64,000 bases of DNA from Thauera carbonicopians (lineage in GTDB: Bacteria > Pseudomonadota > Gammaproteobacteria > Burkholderiales > Rhodocyclaceae): NCBI RefSeq assembly GCF_025699485.1, contig NZ_JANUXN010000007.1:1-64000 (forward strand), read 5' to 3'. Below the pieces are notes generated by a model. The model ran no database searches. It was not told the DNA's origin and saw only the letters and a list, made by a program, of their open reading frames with translations. Both the position numbers and the translations under genes were made by a program. Shown here piece by piece: positions 1-8,835 of this stretch; within the stretch, counting starts at the first letter, position 1, and every line of letters starts with the position of its first letter.

Positions 1-77
1 GGGCTGCGCTTGAGTTTGTACAGCAGATCGGTGCCGATGTTGCCCGGGCCGATCAGCGCGCATTTGATCTTGTTCAT
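1..77 (-). CDS. mhpF: Acetaldehyde dehydrogenase (acylating), 5' fragment cut by window edge
   Basis: Only the first 25 codons are inside the window. The start reads [19 protein letters not shown], the N-terminal Rossmann motif (GPGNIGTD) of the acylating acetaldehyde dehydrogenases MhpF/DmpF/BphJ. These convert acetaldehyde from the pathway aldolase to acetyl-CoA with NAD and CoA. A good ribosome site (AAGGAG) lies about 7 bases before the ATG. It follows the hydratase gene by some 30 bases on the same strand, which is the usual lower meta-cleavage order; the aldolase MhpE would be expected beyond the edge. Confidence 0.9.
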   Translation of the reverse strand, partial: MNKIKCALIGPGNIGTDLLYKLKRS

Positions 78-108
78 TCGTTCACTCCTTGGGGAATCTC
101 GTTCCGTT

Positions 109-903
109 TCAGGCGAAGCTCGCCTCGACGTGGCCGAGACCTTCGATATCGACAGCAAAGGTCTGGGGGCGCAGCGGATCGACCGCGACCATGGGCCCGA
201 GCGCGCCGGTCAGCACGATGTCGCCGGCCTGCAGCGGGCGGCCGACGCGGACGAGCATGTCTGCCAGCCAGATCGCTGCATTGAGCGGATTGCCCAAGCA
301 GGAGCGGGCGTTGCCTTCGGATACCACGCGTTCTCCTTCCAGCATCCGTATGCCGCAGCGACCCAGGTCGAAGGAGCCGGGCTTGACTGGATTGCCGCCC
401 AGCACGAAGAGGCCTGAGGACGCGTTGTCGGCGATGGTGTCGAAGAGTCCGATGCGCCAATCGGCGATGCGGCTGTCCACGATCTCCACTGCCGGCAGGA
501 AGTAGGCGACGGCATTCAGAACGTCTGCATAGGTGTGGCGCTCGAACTCGAGGGGTCGATCGAGCACGAAGGCGATTTCCGCCTCCACCTTGGGCTGGAT
601 CAGGCGGCCGCGGGCGACCGGTTCGGCGTCGCCCACTGCCATGTCGGCGAACAGCATGCCGAAATCGGGCTGGTCCACGCCGAGTTGGCGCTGCACCGCT
701 GGCGAAGTGAGGCCGATCTTTCGCCCCACCAGTCGGCGTCCGGCCGTCAGCGCGCGCTGGGTGTTGTGCGCCTGGATGGCGTAGGCGTGTTCAATCGAGG
801 GGTCGGCGAAGCTTTCGCGCAGCGGTGCGATGGGTCGGCCTTGGGTGATCGCTGCGTGCAGGCGGTCGGCCGCCGCGACGATGTCGGTGGATATGTCGCT
901 CAT
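109..903 (-). CDS. mhpD: 2-keto-4-pentenoate hydratase
   Basis: 264 residues, the normal length for the MhpD/DmpE/BphH hydratases, which add water to 2-hydroxypenta-2,4-dienoate to give 4-hydroxy-2-oxovalerate. Family landmarks include [13 protein letters not shown] near residue 60, the metal-site stretch [13 protein letters not shown] near residue 105, and GNPVKPG followed by [11 protein letters not shown] near the C-terminus. It sits between the extradiol dioxygenase and the acylating aldehyde dehydrogenase, so it is the third step of ring-cleavage product processing. The match to the family is strong. The choice between an mhp, xyl or bph lineage rests on the neighbouring MhpB. Confidence 0.92.
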   Translation of the reverse strand: MSDISTDIVAAADRLHAAITQGRPIAPLRESFADPSIEHAYAIQAHNTQRALTAGRRLVGRKIGLTSPAVQRQLGVDQPDFGMLFADMAVGDAEPVARGRLIQPKVEAEIAFVLDRPLEFERHTYADVLNAVAYFLPAVEIVDSRIADWRIGLFDTIADNASSGLFVLGGNPVKPGSFDLGRCGIRMLEGERVVSEGNARSCLGNPLNAAIWLADMLVRVGRPLQAGDIVLTGALGPMVAVDPLRPQTFAVDIEGLGHVEASFA

Positions 904-921
904 TCGGGAATCCTGCGTGAA

Positions 922-1875
922 TCAGTGTTTGCGGCCGTAGCCGGAGATGGCGCCGAAGCCGGCCATCCATTCGGGAATGGCGCGGTAGTAGCGTTCGCTT
1001 GCATCCCATTGGCCGCCGCTTGCCGCGTCCATCGCCGCAGTTGCTGCCACCCAGGTCCTGACTTCATGGGCGGAGGCGCCGGCAGCTTCGGTGACGGCAT
1101 CGTTGCGCCACGCGTCGATCGCGCCCCAGTCGCGGGTACATAGGTCGTGGATCAGGTTGCGATCCCACTCAGGGGCGAGCGGATGCTGCTCGCTTACTCC
1201 GGTGGCGAAGGCACGTGCGGCGGCGACGGTGCGTTTCTGGCGGGCGTCGCGTGCCTCCGGCGTAGGGTTGCGGCCAGCGACGATGCGTTCCACCACTTCC
1301 GGGTCGGTTGCGGTGGCGATGCGGGGAATGGGCGGGTTGTGAGACATGCCGCCCGAGGCGACGAAGAGTGCGCGCTGGCTGCGCCCGCGGGCGAAGTCGC
1401 CGATGGCTGTGCCCAACTGGCGGGCACGGCGGAAACTCGCCAGCGGCGGCGCCACCGCGTTCATCATGATGGGCACGACCGGGTAGCGTGCCAGCCCGCC
1501 CAGTATCTCCTGCAGGGGCTGGGCAAAGCCGTGGTCCACCTGCATGCGGTAGGAAAAGGCGATGTCGATGTCGCGGGCGATCACCGCTTCGGCACAGGCT
1601 TCGGCGATGTCGCGCGGCACCGACAGAGGGCCGGCAGGCGTGGTGTAGTCACCCACCGAGGTGGCGGCCATGCCCACGCAGAACTGAGGCATCAGGTCGA
1701 GGAAGAAACCGTTGTAGTGGTCGGGAGCGAAGAGGTAGATCATTTCCGGATCGAAGTGCGCCACTTCTGCGCTCACCGCTGCGACCAGTGCCGCGACTTC
1801 CGCGACCACCTCATCGGACGGATCGAAGTAACCCTTGAGGGGCGTATGCGACATGCACTGCAGCATCGTGTTCAT
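922..1875 (-). CDS. mhpB: Class III extradiol dioxygenase, MhpB type (2,3-dihydroxyphenylpropionate 1,2-dioxygenase)
   Basis: 317 residues from an ATG with GGAGG nine bases upstream; longer in-frame starts reach into the upstream gene and were discarded. The sequence follows E. coli MhpB closely: [11 protein letters not shown] near residue 50, [11 protein letters not shown] with His115, GGMSHNPP with His179, and IPEWIAGFG-like IPEWMAGFG near the end. His115 and His179 match the catalytic histidines of MhpB in both position and context. The enzyme cleaves a catechol with a 3-carboxyalkyl side chain next to the hydroxyls, using Fe(II). This implies that the pathway passes through 2,3-dihydroxyphenylpropionate or a close analogue rather than catechol itself. 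Confidence 0.93.
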   Translation of the reverse strand: MNTMLQCMSHTPLKGYFDPSDEVVAEVAALVAAVSAEVAHFDPEMIYLFAPDHYNGFFLDLMPQFCVGMAATSVGDYTTPAGPLSVPRDIAEACAEAVIARDIDIAFSYRMQVDHGFAQPLQEILGGLARYPVVPIMMNAVAPPLASFRRARQLGTAIGDFARGRSQRALFVASGGMSHNPPIPRIATATDPEVVERIVAGRNPTPEARDARQKRTVAAARAFATGVSEQHPLAPEWDRNLIHDLCTRDWGAIDAWRNDAVTEAAGASAHEVRTWVAATAAMDAASGGQWDASERYYRAIPEWMAGFGAISGYGRKH

Positions 1876-1898
1876 CTCATGTTTCCTCCGCGCCGCCC

Positions 1899-2795
1899 TC
1901 AGGAGCCGACGCGCTCTGCCTCGGGGACGTCGCCCCCCAGCAGGAAGGCCAGGTGGATGCGGTTGAACACCTGTGGATCCTCGAATTGGGGCCAGTGGCC
2001 GCAGCCTTCCATCACGGTGAACAAGGCGCCGGGGATCATCGAGGCCATGCGGCGGCCTTCGGCCACGTTGGCAGTGGGGTCGTGGGAGGTCCACAGCACC
2101 AGCGTTGGTGCCTGGATGCGGCCGTAATCCTCGGCGCGCAGGATGTTGCGCAGGCGCACGTCCATTTCCTGCAGGACCATGTTGTGCTTCATCGCCTCGT
2201 TCATGCCGGGGCGCGCATAGATGGCCTGGCGGGCGGCGATCAGGTCATCATAGGCCTTGGACTTGTCGGCCATCAGCCATTCGACGCGGGCCTTGATGAA
2301 GGCCCAGCTTGGGTCGCTCGCCGCCTGCAGTGACAGCGTTTTGAGCCGCGCCATGACCGCCGGGTCGGCCTGTGAACCGCCGGCAGTGTTGAGCACCAGG
2401 CGTTCGACCCGGTCGGGGTGGTCGATGGCCATGCGTGCCGCGACCCAGCCGCCCAGGGATTCTCCGGAGAAACTGGCGCGCTCGATCTTCTGCGCATCCA
2501 TGAAGCGCAGGATGTGATCGATGTAGGCCGGGATCTCCAGGTCACGGCTTGCCAGGTCGGACCAGCCGTGGCCGATCATGTCGATGGCCCAGGTGGAGAA
2601 ATGGTGGCCGTGGGCCTTGAGGTTGCGCACGTAGGCTTCGGCGTGGCCACCGACACCGTGCAGCAGGAACAACGCTGGCTGTGAAGTCTGGCCGCTGTGC
2701 AGATAGCGGGTGGCGATACCGCCCGCGTCCACCCAGCCCTGGCTGAAGCTGGTCTCTCTGAACTCGGCCCAGATGCTTTGATGGGTGCTTTCCAA
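1899..2795 (-). CDS. mhpC: Meta-cleavage product hydrolase, MhpC-like alpha/beta hydrolase
   Basis: 298 residues if started at the TTG preceded by GGAG eight bases upstream. A GTG 147 bases further up would add a non-conserved, low-complexity tail with no ribosome site. The catalytic triad is visible: nucleophile Ser113 in SGESLGG, Asp239 in WTSHDP and His267 in GCGHWPQ, each within four residues of E. coli MhpC Ser110/Asp235/His263. The oxyanion-hole motif is LLHGVGG. The enzyme hydrolyses the C-C bond of the ring-fission product to release hydroxypentadienoate and an acid. The nucleophile elbow GESLGG differs slightly from the common GNSMGG. Confidence 0.9.
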   Translation of the reverse strand: MESTHQSIWAEFRETSFSQGWVDAGGIATRYLHSGQTSQPALFLLHGVGGHAEAYVRNLKAHGHHFSTWAIDMIGHGWSDLASRDLEIPAYIDHILRFMDAQKIERASFSGESLGGWVAARMAIDHPDRVERLVLNTAGGSQADPAVMARLKTLSLQAASDPSWAFIKARVEWLMADKSKAYDDLIAARQAIYARPGMNEAMKHNMVLQEMDVRLRNILRAEDYGRIQAPTLVLWTSHDPTANVAEGRRMASMIPGALFTVMEGCGHWPQFEDPQVFNRIHLAFLLGGDVPEAERVGS

Positions 2796-2970
2796 AATTC
2801 GGACTCCGTGGGGATTGGGGGCGGAGCAGGGGGGCGTCGCGCAATGTTGTGCCTCGCGAGTCCCATCCCCACTCCAGCCTGGAAGCCTCCGCTCCGCGAT
2901 GTCGTTCAGCAGGTGGCACTCATGCCGGAACCCCTGTTTCACGCCCTGAAGGGGAGGGAGCGAATCCAGG

Positions 2971-4311
2971 TCAGTCTTCGATTTGATCGACGAAATAACG
3001 CGGCGGCTTGCCTTCGGCGGTGTCCTTGAAGCGGATCGAATGGGTCTTGATCGAACCGGCTACGCCTTTGCCAGGCTTGGCAATGCCGCGGTTCCAGCGC
3101 GAAGCCATCTTGCGCCAGGTGATGGGCGAGATGTCCGTGGCGACGAGTTGCTCGTCGTCCCAGCCGGTGCCGTCGGCATAGAAATTCTGCATTGCCTCGC
3201 GTGCGTACAGATCGCAATCGTTGAATCCGTGCAGGCATAAGGGCTTGTACACCCGATCGAATTTGTACTGGAAATCGTCGCGTTCCTTCTGCGTGGGGCA
3301 GACCCTGACCAGGACTTCCCAGTATTCGTGGGTGTCGTCGGTGATGGGCACGTACCATTCGTATTGCGCCACGTGCTCGGTTGGCCAGTTTTCCACCAGC
3401 AGCACGCCGGGCAGCACGACCGAGGTGCGATAGAAGCGACCCTTGATGCCTTCCACTTTCAGGCCCAGTTCCTCGTTTTCCAATACCGGTACCCACTTGT
3501 CGGTGAAGAGCCACTGCATCAGGCCCTTGGGGCCGTTCTCGTCCTCGACCACAGCGATGCAGTCGTCGGACGTGGGCAGGATGCCTAGCGGCAGCACCCA
3601 GTCCATAGCGTGGACGATGGTGTTGTCCTTGTGCACCAGGATGTGGGCGTTGTCGAAACCGTTCTCGCAGGCAATGCGCCAGTTGCCGAAACCGGTGCGG
3701 TGCATGCCGTGGGCCACGGCGTTGTCGTCGAGTACGCTGGGGGCAGACGGCCACAGCGGGTGGGGGAAGCGTTCGCTGTTCTCGGGGAAGCGGAAGGGCA
3801 GATCGTGGGCGAGCGGCGGCACGTCCTCGTCGGGGAAGTCATCCTCGCGCACGAAGACGAACACCATGCCGGCGACTTCCTCGGTCGGATAGCTGGTAAT
3901 GCCGGTGGTGCCAACCAGTTTGTCGTCGGGGTTGGCGACGATGGTGGAGAGCTTGCCGTCCTTCAGATCGAAGGTGAAGCCGTGGTACCAGCAGGTGATG
4001 GTCTTCTTGTTGAAGCACATGGGCTTCTCGGACAGGCGAACGCCGCGGTGAAGGCATTGATCCTTCAGCGCAAACACCTTGCCGTTCACGCGGCGCAGCA
4101 CGATGGGGATGCCACAGATCTGGATGCCCTTGACTTCGTCCTCGGCTAGTTCCTTGGTGAACACGGCCGGGTACCAGTGGTTGATGAAGCCCCAGGCTGC
4201 ATCCTTGTAGGGCTGGTACTGGCTCTGGGTCTTGGCGTTGTTGGTGCGTGCGTCGCTGATGCCGTGGCCCTTGGCAACGGTGCGCCGGCGTACGATCGGT
4301 TCGTCTGCCAT
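2971..4311 (-). CDS. Rieske non-heme iron oxygenase, large subunit (CarAa/OxoO-type)
   Basis: 446 residues. The Rieske cluster ligands are Cys86/His88 (CLHRG) and Cys107/His110 (CWYHG). The mononuclear iron ligands are His223 and His227 in FDNAHILVHKD, with the distal Asp in FNDCDLYAREAM. This pattern and the NHWYP start match the homotrimeric group that holds carbazole 1,9a-dioxygenase CarAa and 2-oxoquinoline 8-monooxygenase OxoO; from memory OxoO is also 446 residues. No small subunit, ferredoxin or dedicated reductase gene is nearby, so electrons must come from elsewhere. It lies between the flavin reductase and the MhpC-like hydrolase, so it probably makes the dihydroxylated ring that MhpB cleaves. 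The substrate is inferred, not shown. Confidence 0.88.
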   Translation of the reverse strand: MADEPIVRRRTVAKGHGISDARTNNAKTQSQYQPYKDAAWGFINHWYPAVFTKELAEDEVKGIQICGIPIVLRRVNGKVFALKDQCLHRGVRLSEKPMCFNKKTITCWYHGFTFDLKDGKLSTIVANPDDKLVGTTGITSYPTEEVAGMVFVFVREDDFPDEDVPPLAHDLPFRFPENSERFPHPLWPSAPSVLDDNAVAHGMHRTGFGNWRIACENGFDNAHILVHKDNTIVHAMDWVLPLGILPTSDDCIAVVEDENGPKGLMQWLFTDKWVPVLENEELGLKVEGIKGRFYRTSVVLPGVLLVENWPTEHVAQYEWYVPITDDTHEYWEVLVRVCPTQKERDDFQYKFDRVYKPLCLHGFNDCDLYAREAMQNFYADGTGWDDEQLVATDISPITWRKMASRWNRGIAKPGKGVAGSIKTHSIRFKDTAEGKPPRYFVDQIED

Positions 4312-4491
4312 TTGTTTCTCCTTCGTGTGTCAGGGGTTTGCTTGGGATTTCCGGTTCAGGCGCACCCGCGTGCGGGATGCATCGCGCACCGTTCGAGATC
4401 AATGCTAGGGATTGCCGGCATCCGGGGCGCTCCCGTGCCTACCGGCTTTATCCCGTCAGTGCACAATTCGGGAATGGTCTGCCAGGCACGC

Positions 4492-4986
4492 TCAGGCGGC
4501 GCCAGGTTCCGCCGCGATCGAGGCGTAGCGGCCACGGCAGAAGAGAAGCGGCGCGGGCGATGCCGCCGGCAGCGACAGGCGCAGCACCTGGCCTACGAGG
4601 ATCAGATGATCGCCCCCGTCGTAGAGGTGCTTGGTCTGGCACTCGAATATCGTTTCCACCCCGGCGATCACGGGTACGCCACCGAAGCCTTCTTCCAGCG
4701 TGAGGGAGGCGAACTTGTCGGTAGACGCTTGCGCGAAGCGATCCGACAGTGAACGCTGATGCGCAGCCAGCACGTGTACGGCAAAGTGCCGTGCCTTGGC
4801 GAAGGACTCGAAACTCAGGGCCCGGCGGTCCAGACTCCACAGCACCAGCGGTGGCGACAGCGAGACGGTGTTGAAGCTGCTGGCGGTCACTCCCACCGGC
4901 CGGCCTTCTCCGTCGCGCGTGGTGATGATGGTGACGCCGGTGGCGAACTGGCCAAAGGCCTGGCGCAGCAGGCGGGTATCGATCAT
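4492..4986 (-). CDS. NAD(P)H:flavin reductase, StyB/HpaC-like
   Basis: 164 residues from an ATG with a GGAGA ribosome site, the usual size of the short-chain flavin reductases (StyB, HpaC, DszD). The family motifs GVTIITTRDGEGRPVGVTASSF near the N-terminus and SLSPPLVLWSLD are present. It should reduce free FAD or FMN with NAD(P)H and pass it to a two-component monooxygenase; the obvious partner is the StyA-like protein two genes upstream. It could also feed electrons to something else, since the Rieske oxygenase has no reductase beside it, though that enzyme class does not normally accept electrons this way. Confidence 0.88.
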   Translation of the reverse strand: MIDTRLLRQAFGQFATGVTIITTRDGEGRPVGVTASSFNTVSLSPPLVLWSLDRRALSFESFAKARHFAVHVLAAHQRSLSDRFAQASTDKFASLTLEEGFGGVPVIAGVETIFECQTKHLYDGGDHLILVGQVLRLSLPAASPAPLLFCRGRYASIAAEPGAA

Positions 4987-4996
4987 GGCGATCTCC

Positions 4997-6199
4997 TCAG
5001 AAACGCAGGCCATAGGACACCGACAGCCAGTGTTGCCCCATGTAGGGATCGGTCATGCCGTCGGGGCCGTTGCCCGTACCGTGGGTCGTTTCACTGAAGG
5101 AACGGGTGTAGGCCACCGACAGTTCGTCGCCGTTGCCGAGCATGTGGCTTGCCCCCATCGTGAGGTGGCGCCGGTTGGCCGCGGGTGCGAGCGCGCCCAG
5201 GTAGGTGTGGCGGCTGTCCAGCAGACGACTGCCGTGGTTGTAGCCAGCCCGCAGGGTCCATGCCGCATCGAGCGTATAGGCCGCGCCGATACGCCATACG
5301 GTCTGGTTCTTCCAGCCGAAGCCGGGTCCATGATCGCTGCCGGGTGCGCCGGTGCTGCTGCCGACACCGCCGTTGCCGTAGGCGCGCACGTCGCGCCACA
5401 GGATGCGCAGCACGTCCGCACCCAGAGTCAGTGCTCCCTGCGTCCAGGCGAGGCCCAGGCCGTAGTTGGCAGGAATGTCCATGTCGCCCTTCTCGGGCAG
5501 CAGGCCGGCGAATTTGTCCATCCGCCCCATGTTGACCTTGCTGGCGTAGGTGGCGCCCGCGGTCAGGCCTGGTGCCAGCGTACCCTGCCAGCCGACGCGC
5601 AGGCCGGCACCCCAGGACTTGTCGCGTCCTTCCGGCAGGCCGATGCTGGCCGGCCCGTCGATATCGAGATCCTGGCGGGCGACGACCACACCGAACCCGA
5701 GCGCGTGGGCATTGCCGACGCGGCGCGCATAGCTCAGCGTGATCACCATCTGCTGGAGTGCGGAGCGGGGCGATGCCATGCCGCCGACGTTGTCGCTGCT
5801 GCCGTAGTTGGTGCCGACGCCGTTGCCGATCACACTCACGCCTACACTGCTGGCTGAGTCGATCATGTGGTTGTACCCGAACTGGGGTATCACGTAGAGG
5901 GACGTGTCCTTGCTGCCGGAATGGCGGACGCCGGCAAAGCGGACGCCGTTGTCTACCTTCAACAACGCGAGGCCGAGATCAAGGCGGTCACCGACGGCAA
6001 CCATGCCGGCCGGGTTGGTTGCGCCGGCCACGGCATCCTGCGGCAGCGCCACGCCGACGCCGCCCATGCCCTCGGATCTGACGCCGTAGCCGTGGGGGAA
6101 GATGCCCTGGGTTGCTGTCGCGGTGCCGCAGTGCAGAGCGCCGGCGATCAGCAGCGCCAGGCTCGAGGCTTCGATATGCTTCATTGCCGCGGTCCTCAT
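4997..6199 (-). CDS. FadL/OmpP1-family outer membrane transport protein
   Basis: 400 residues with an N-terminal signal peptide ending near GTATA. The mature start, TQGIFPHGYGVRSEGMGGVGVALPQD, resembles the FadL/TodX hatch region, followed by NPAGM and a long run of alternating amphipathic strands ending in the terminal aromatic LSVSYGLRF. Proteins of this family (TodX, XylN, StyE-like) let hydrophobic aromatics through the outer membrane. The start codon overlaps the stop of the monooxygenase gene (ATGA), so the two are translationally coupled. An alternative ATG five codons in would also keep the signal peptide. Its presence argues for a hydrophobic pathway substrate. Confidence 0.88.
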   Translation of the reverse strand: MRTAAMKHIEASSLALLIAGALHCGTATATQGIFPHGYGVRSEGMGGVGVALPQDAVAGATNPAGMVAVGDRLDLGLALLKVDNGVRFAGVRHSGSKDTSLYVIPQFGYNHMIDSASSVGVSVIGNGVGTNYGSSDNVGGMASPRSALQQMVITLSYARRVGNAHALGFGVVVARQDLDIDGPASIGLPEGRDKSWGAGLRVGWQGTLAPGLTAGATYASKVNMGRMDKFAGLLPEKGDMDIPANYGLGLAWTQGALTLGADVLRILWRDVRAYGNGGVGSSTGAPGSDHGPGFGWKNQTVWRIGAAYTLDAAWTLRAGYNHGSRLLDSRHTYLGALAPAANRRHLTMGASHMLGNGDELSVAYTRSFSETTHGTGNGPDGMTDPYMGQHWLSVSYGLRF

Positions 6200-7425
6200 G
6201 CCGTTACTTCGAAGGAGGCGAGGAGGCGGTCGGCTTCGGCGTCATCGTAGTACCACGGGGCCAGACCCTTGGGGTCGTCGAAGGCATTGGCGACGCGGGC
6301 GGCGAGCCTGGGGTTGGAGCCGCAGGCGGCGAAGATCTTGAGCAAGCGGGGTGGCGGAGGGAGGAGGTGGGTGTTGGTGAAGCGTGCCACCCATTGTGCG
6401 TAGTCCCAATAGGTCTCGAAAGTGGCCTTCATCCAGACCTCGTCGAAAGCGGCTGCGCCGTGTGCAGTGATCGCTTCCTGATAGATGGTTGCGCACTTGC
6501 TGGCGTTGTTCGAGCCTTGGCCGGTGATCGGATCGTTGAGTACGAGTACGTCGGCCATGCCCATGACTGCGCGGCCGGACGGCAGGCGCCCCACCACCTT
6601 GCGTACGGTGGGCGTGATGCGGCCGACCAGTGTGCCCAGATCGTCGGTCAGGCGCAGATCGGTACAGCGTTCGGCCTCCCAGGGGAAATACGTGCGGATC
6701 AGCTCGACTGCGAGTACGAGGTGCTCGGCTGGCGTCTTCACCTCGTCCCAGCGGTCCATCGGGCCGCCAGGGATGCACTCCAGATTGATGATGTCGCAGG
6801 GGCCGGTGTGGGTCAGCCCGGGGAAGTTCACGTACTCGCCAATACCTGGATTGATGCTGATGTTGAGCGCCGACCAGTCCGCGCGCGGCTTCATCTCATG
6901 GACATAGGTGAGTGAAATGGTGCGCTGCGGACAGTCGAATACGCTGCGTTCGGCATCGCGCTCGAACAGCTTGCCGATTTCACCTTTTCCGGTGGAGACC
7001 ACTACCAGATCGGCGGCGTCCGCATAGCGCTCCAATGCAGCCAGGTCCGCGTCATCGATCAGCAGCCGGCCTCCGCGGCGTTCGAACTCGCCCATCCACG
7101 CCGGCATCTTGATGCGCTGGTCTACTGACTGACCCGGTGCCGTCATTGGCGAGCGCCAGTCGACCAGCAGCTTGCCGTCGCTGCCGCCTGCACGCATGTG
7201 GACTCCGGTGATGGGTGGGCATTCCTGATCCCAGAAGGCAAGTCCGAGCCCGCGCTCGTATCCGACCGCCATGTCGTACATGGACTGGCTGGACATGACT
7301 CGACCGCGGGCGATTTCGTCGGCGCTGCGATTGGAGACGATGGTGACCTCGTAGCCTCGGGCAAGGAGGCCGATACCCAACTGCAGGCCTGCCTGGCCCG
7401 CACCGATGATGGTGATCTTTCGCAT
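6196..7425 (-). CDS. StyA-like group E flavoprotein monooxygenase
   Basis: 409 residues, the size of styrene monooxygenase StyA (about 415). The N-terminal FAD-binding motif is IIGAGQAGLQLGIGLLARGY. The middle motif VVSTGKGEIGKLFERD corresponds to the StyA stretch VVCTGKYALGKVFE. The later MGMADVLVLNDPITGQGSNNAS matches the StyA region GDIQATVDPVLGQGANMAS. StyA and the indole oxygenases of this group epoxidise a side-chain or ring double bond using reduced FAD from a separate reductase, here probably the gene at 4492. It is the first structural gene of the cluster. Identity with StyA looks moderate, so styrene, indole or another alkenyl/heteroaromatic substrate are all possible. Confidence 0.87.
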   Translation of the reverse strand: MRKITIIGAGQAGLQLGIGLLARGYEVTIVSNRSADEIARGRVMSSQSMYDMAVGYERGLGLAFWDQECPPITGVHMRAGGSDGKLLVDWRSPMTAPGQSVDQRIKMPAWMGEFERRGGRLLIDDADLAALERYADAADLVVVSTGKGEIGKLFERDAERSVFDCPQRTISLTYVHEMKPRADWSALNISINPGIGEYVNFPGLTHTGPCDIINLECIPGGPMDRWDEVKTPAEHLVLAVELIRTYFPWEAERCTDLRLTDDLGTLVGRITPTVRKVVGRLPSGRAVMGMADVLVLNDPITGQGSNNASKCATIYQEAITAHGAAAFDEVWMKATFETYWDYAQWVARFTNTHLLPPPPRLLKIFAACGSNPRLAARVANAFDDPKGLAPWYYDDAEADRLLASFEVTA

Positions 7426-7530
7426 TATTTCTGCTCCGTCGTGAGGGGGCCTTCGTTATTGAAGGCACGGCTAATTTGACGGATGCAGGAGGTGGGAAAT
7501 ATGCGCAGACTGCAATGACTATGCAGGAAT

Positions 7531-7573
7531 TGCAGAAATGTGAAGCAGCGCCGGGGTGATGCAGGGATGTGAA
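7531..7573. promoter_or_regulatory. Tandem 14-bp direct repeat, candidate AraC/XylS-type activator site
   Basis: Two copies of TGCAGrrATGTGAA (AA in the first, GG in the second) lie at 7531-7544 and 7560-7573, 29 bp apart, about 105-150 bp upstream of the StyA-like gene. Read on the minus strand they are TTCACATyyCTGCA. Extra TGCA half-sites lie between them and the start codon. Tandem sites with a TGCA core are typical of XylS-group regulators, and two such regulator genes begin just upstream. Confidence 0.6.
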
Positions 7574-7608
7574 GTGCCGGCTGCCGTGACGGCGTTCAAA
7601 TCACTGAA

Positions 7609-8589
7609 TCAGCGGGACTTTGCCAGGGTCTCGTGAGGCGACTCGCCGTACCGGCGGCGATAGTCGATCGCGAAACGGCCGAGCTGGAAGAAGCCCCACT
7701 GTGTGGCGAGAGCGGTAACGCTGGCCGGCTGCGCTGGATCGAGCAGGTCGGCACGTACCCGCTCCATGCGCAGATCGCGCAGATAGCGCATGGGACTTAT
7801 CCCGAGGAATTTGCGAAAACCGTCGTACAGCGTGCGCCCGCTGACGCCGACATGGTGCGCCAGCATCTCCACGGTGATCGGCTGCTCCGGGTACGTGCGC
7901 AGGTATTCTTCTGCCTGGCGGACGTGGCGAGGCAGCACGGTACGGGTAGAGCAGGCCGTCGCGGCGGCGAAACTGCCCGGCAGCCAGTTCAGCGCGGTGG
8001 TCAACAGCATTTGTTCGATCTGGCTGCTGACCAGTGGTTCGTCGGCCAGTGCGGGGTTGCAGCGCAGTTCGTCGAACATGTGGCGCGCGGTCCTCACCCA
8101 GGTACGGACCGTGGGTGATTCGAGATCGGCAATGGGCAGGAAGGAAAGCTTGCCGGCCGATTCCCGTCCCGCCAGCAGCGAGGCATGCCGTTCGAGCGCT
8201 TCCCGCTCGATGCGCACGACGAACTTGCTGCAATCGGCACTCCAATGCATGTCGAGCTGGCTGTCGGGCGCATGGACGGTGGCGTGGCGGGGGTCGCACA
8301 GCAACTCGGCACCGTCCACTCGCATGCGGTCGTGGCCCGAAGCTGGCACCTGTACCAGGAAGAAGGACTGCAGGCAACCGGGCGCTATGGCGACTTCCGC
8401 GCCATAGCGCATCTCGCTGAAGCTCACCGCGCCCATGCGCTGATGAATGTGCAGGTAATCGAGCCGTTCCCTGCCGCGGGTCTGCGCCAGACGGTGATCA
8501 CAGTAGATGTCGGCCACGATGCGGCGTGTCTCGTCTACATCATGTGAGCGGTAGGTGGCTGGTGGCGGACAGAGCCCGGATTCTTGCAT
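7609..8589 (-). CDS. AraC/XylS-family transcriptional regulator (first of two)
   Basis: About 326 residues from the ATG reading MQESGLCPPPATYRSHD; a longer in-frame start is possible but gives a non-conserved basic leader. The N-terminal half is an AraC-binding-like effector domain (YLHIHQRMGAVSFSEMRYG, then VQVPASGHD). The last ~100 residues hold the double helix-turn-helix: ITVEMLAHHVGVSGRTLYDGF, then ATQWGFFQLGRFAIDYRRRYGESPHETL. The layout resembles aromatic-pathway activators such as XylS, AntR and OxoS. It lies directly upstream of the catabolic operon in the same orientation and is the best candidate to act at the tandem repeat at 7531-7573. Confidence 0.88.
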   Translation of the reverse strand: MQESGLCPPPATYRSHDVDETRRIVADIYCDHRLAQTRGRERLDYLHIHQRMGAVSFSEMRYGAEVAIAPGCLQSFFLVQVPASGHDRMRVDGAELLCDPRHATVHAPDSQLDMHWSADCSKFVVRIEREALERHASLLAGRESAGKLSFLPIADLESPTVRTWVRTARHMFDELRCNPALADEPLVSSQIEQMLLTTALNWLPGSFAAATACSTRTVLPRHVRQAEEYLRTYPEQPITVEMLAHHVGVSGRTLYDGFRKFLGISPMRYLRDLRMERVRADLLDPAQPASVTALATQWGFFQLGRFAIDYRRRYGESPHETLAKSR

Positions 8590-8835
8590 CAAGCCTGCAG
8601 TCCTCGAATAGGTGGTTGCGGATAGCCTTCGCCGGGCCATGCCGCGGACGTGCGGTGCAGCGACAGACCTTGTTCGGACCATGCTGGCTGAGCTTGGTGG
8701 GGTGCGCACTCCGCTGAGCGCCGATCTTATCCTGCCAGTGCAGGATGGCCGCCGTTCCCGTGTGATGAAGGCAGGGCCTGACCCTGGTCCAATGCGGGGA
8801 AGTCCGCGGCGATGCCGCGGAAGATATTGCCGTAC

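Noticed and set aside
2796-2942. Upstream extension of the MhpC-like hydrolase to a GTG start
   Set aside because: The extra 49 residues are not conserved in MhpC, and no ribosome site precedes the GTG, while the TTG at 2795 has GGAG at good spacing.
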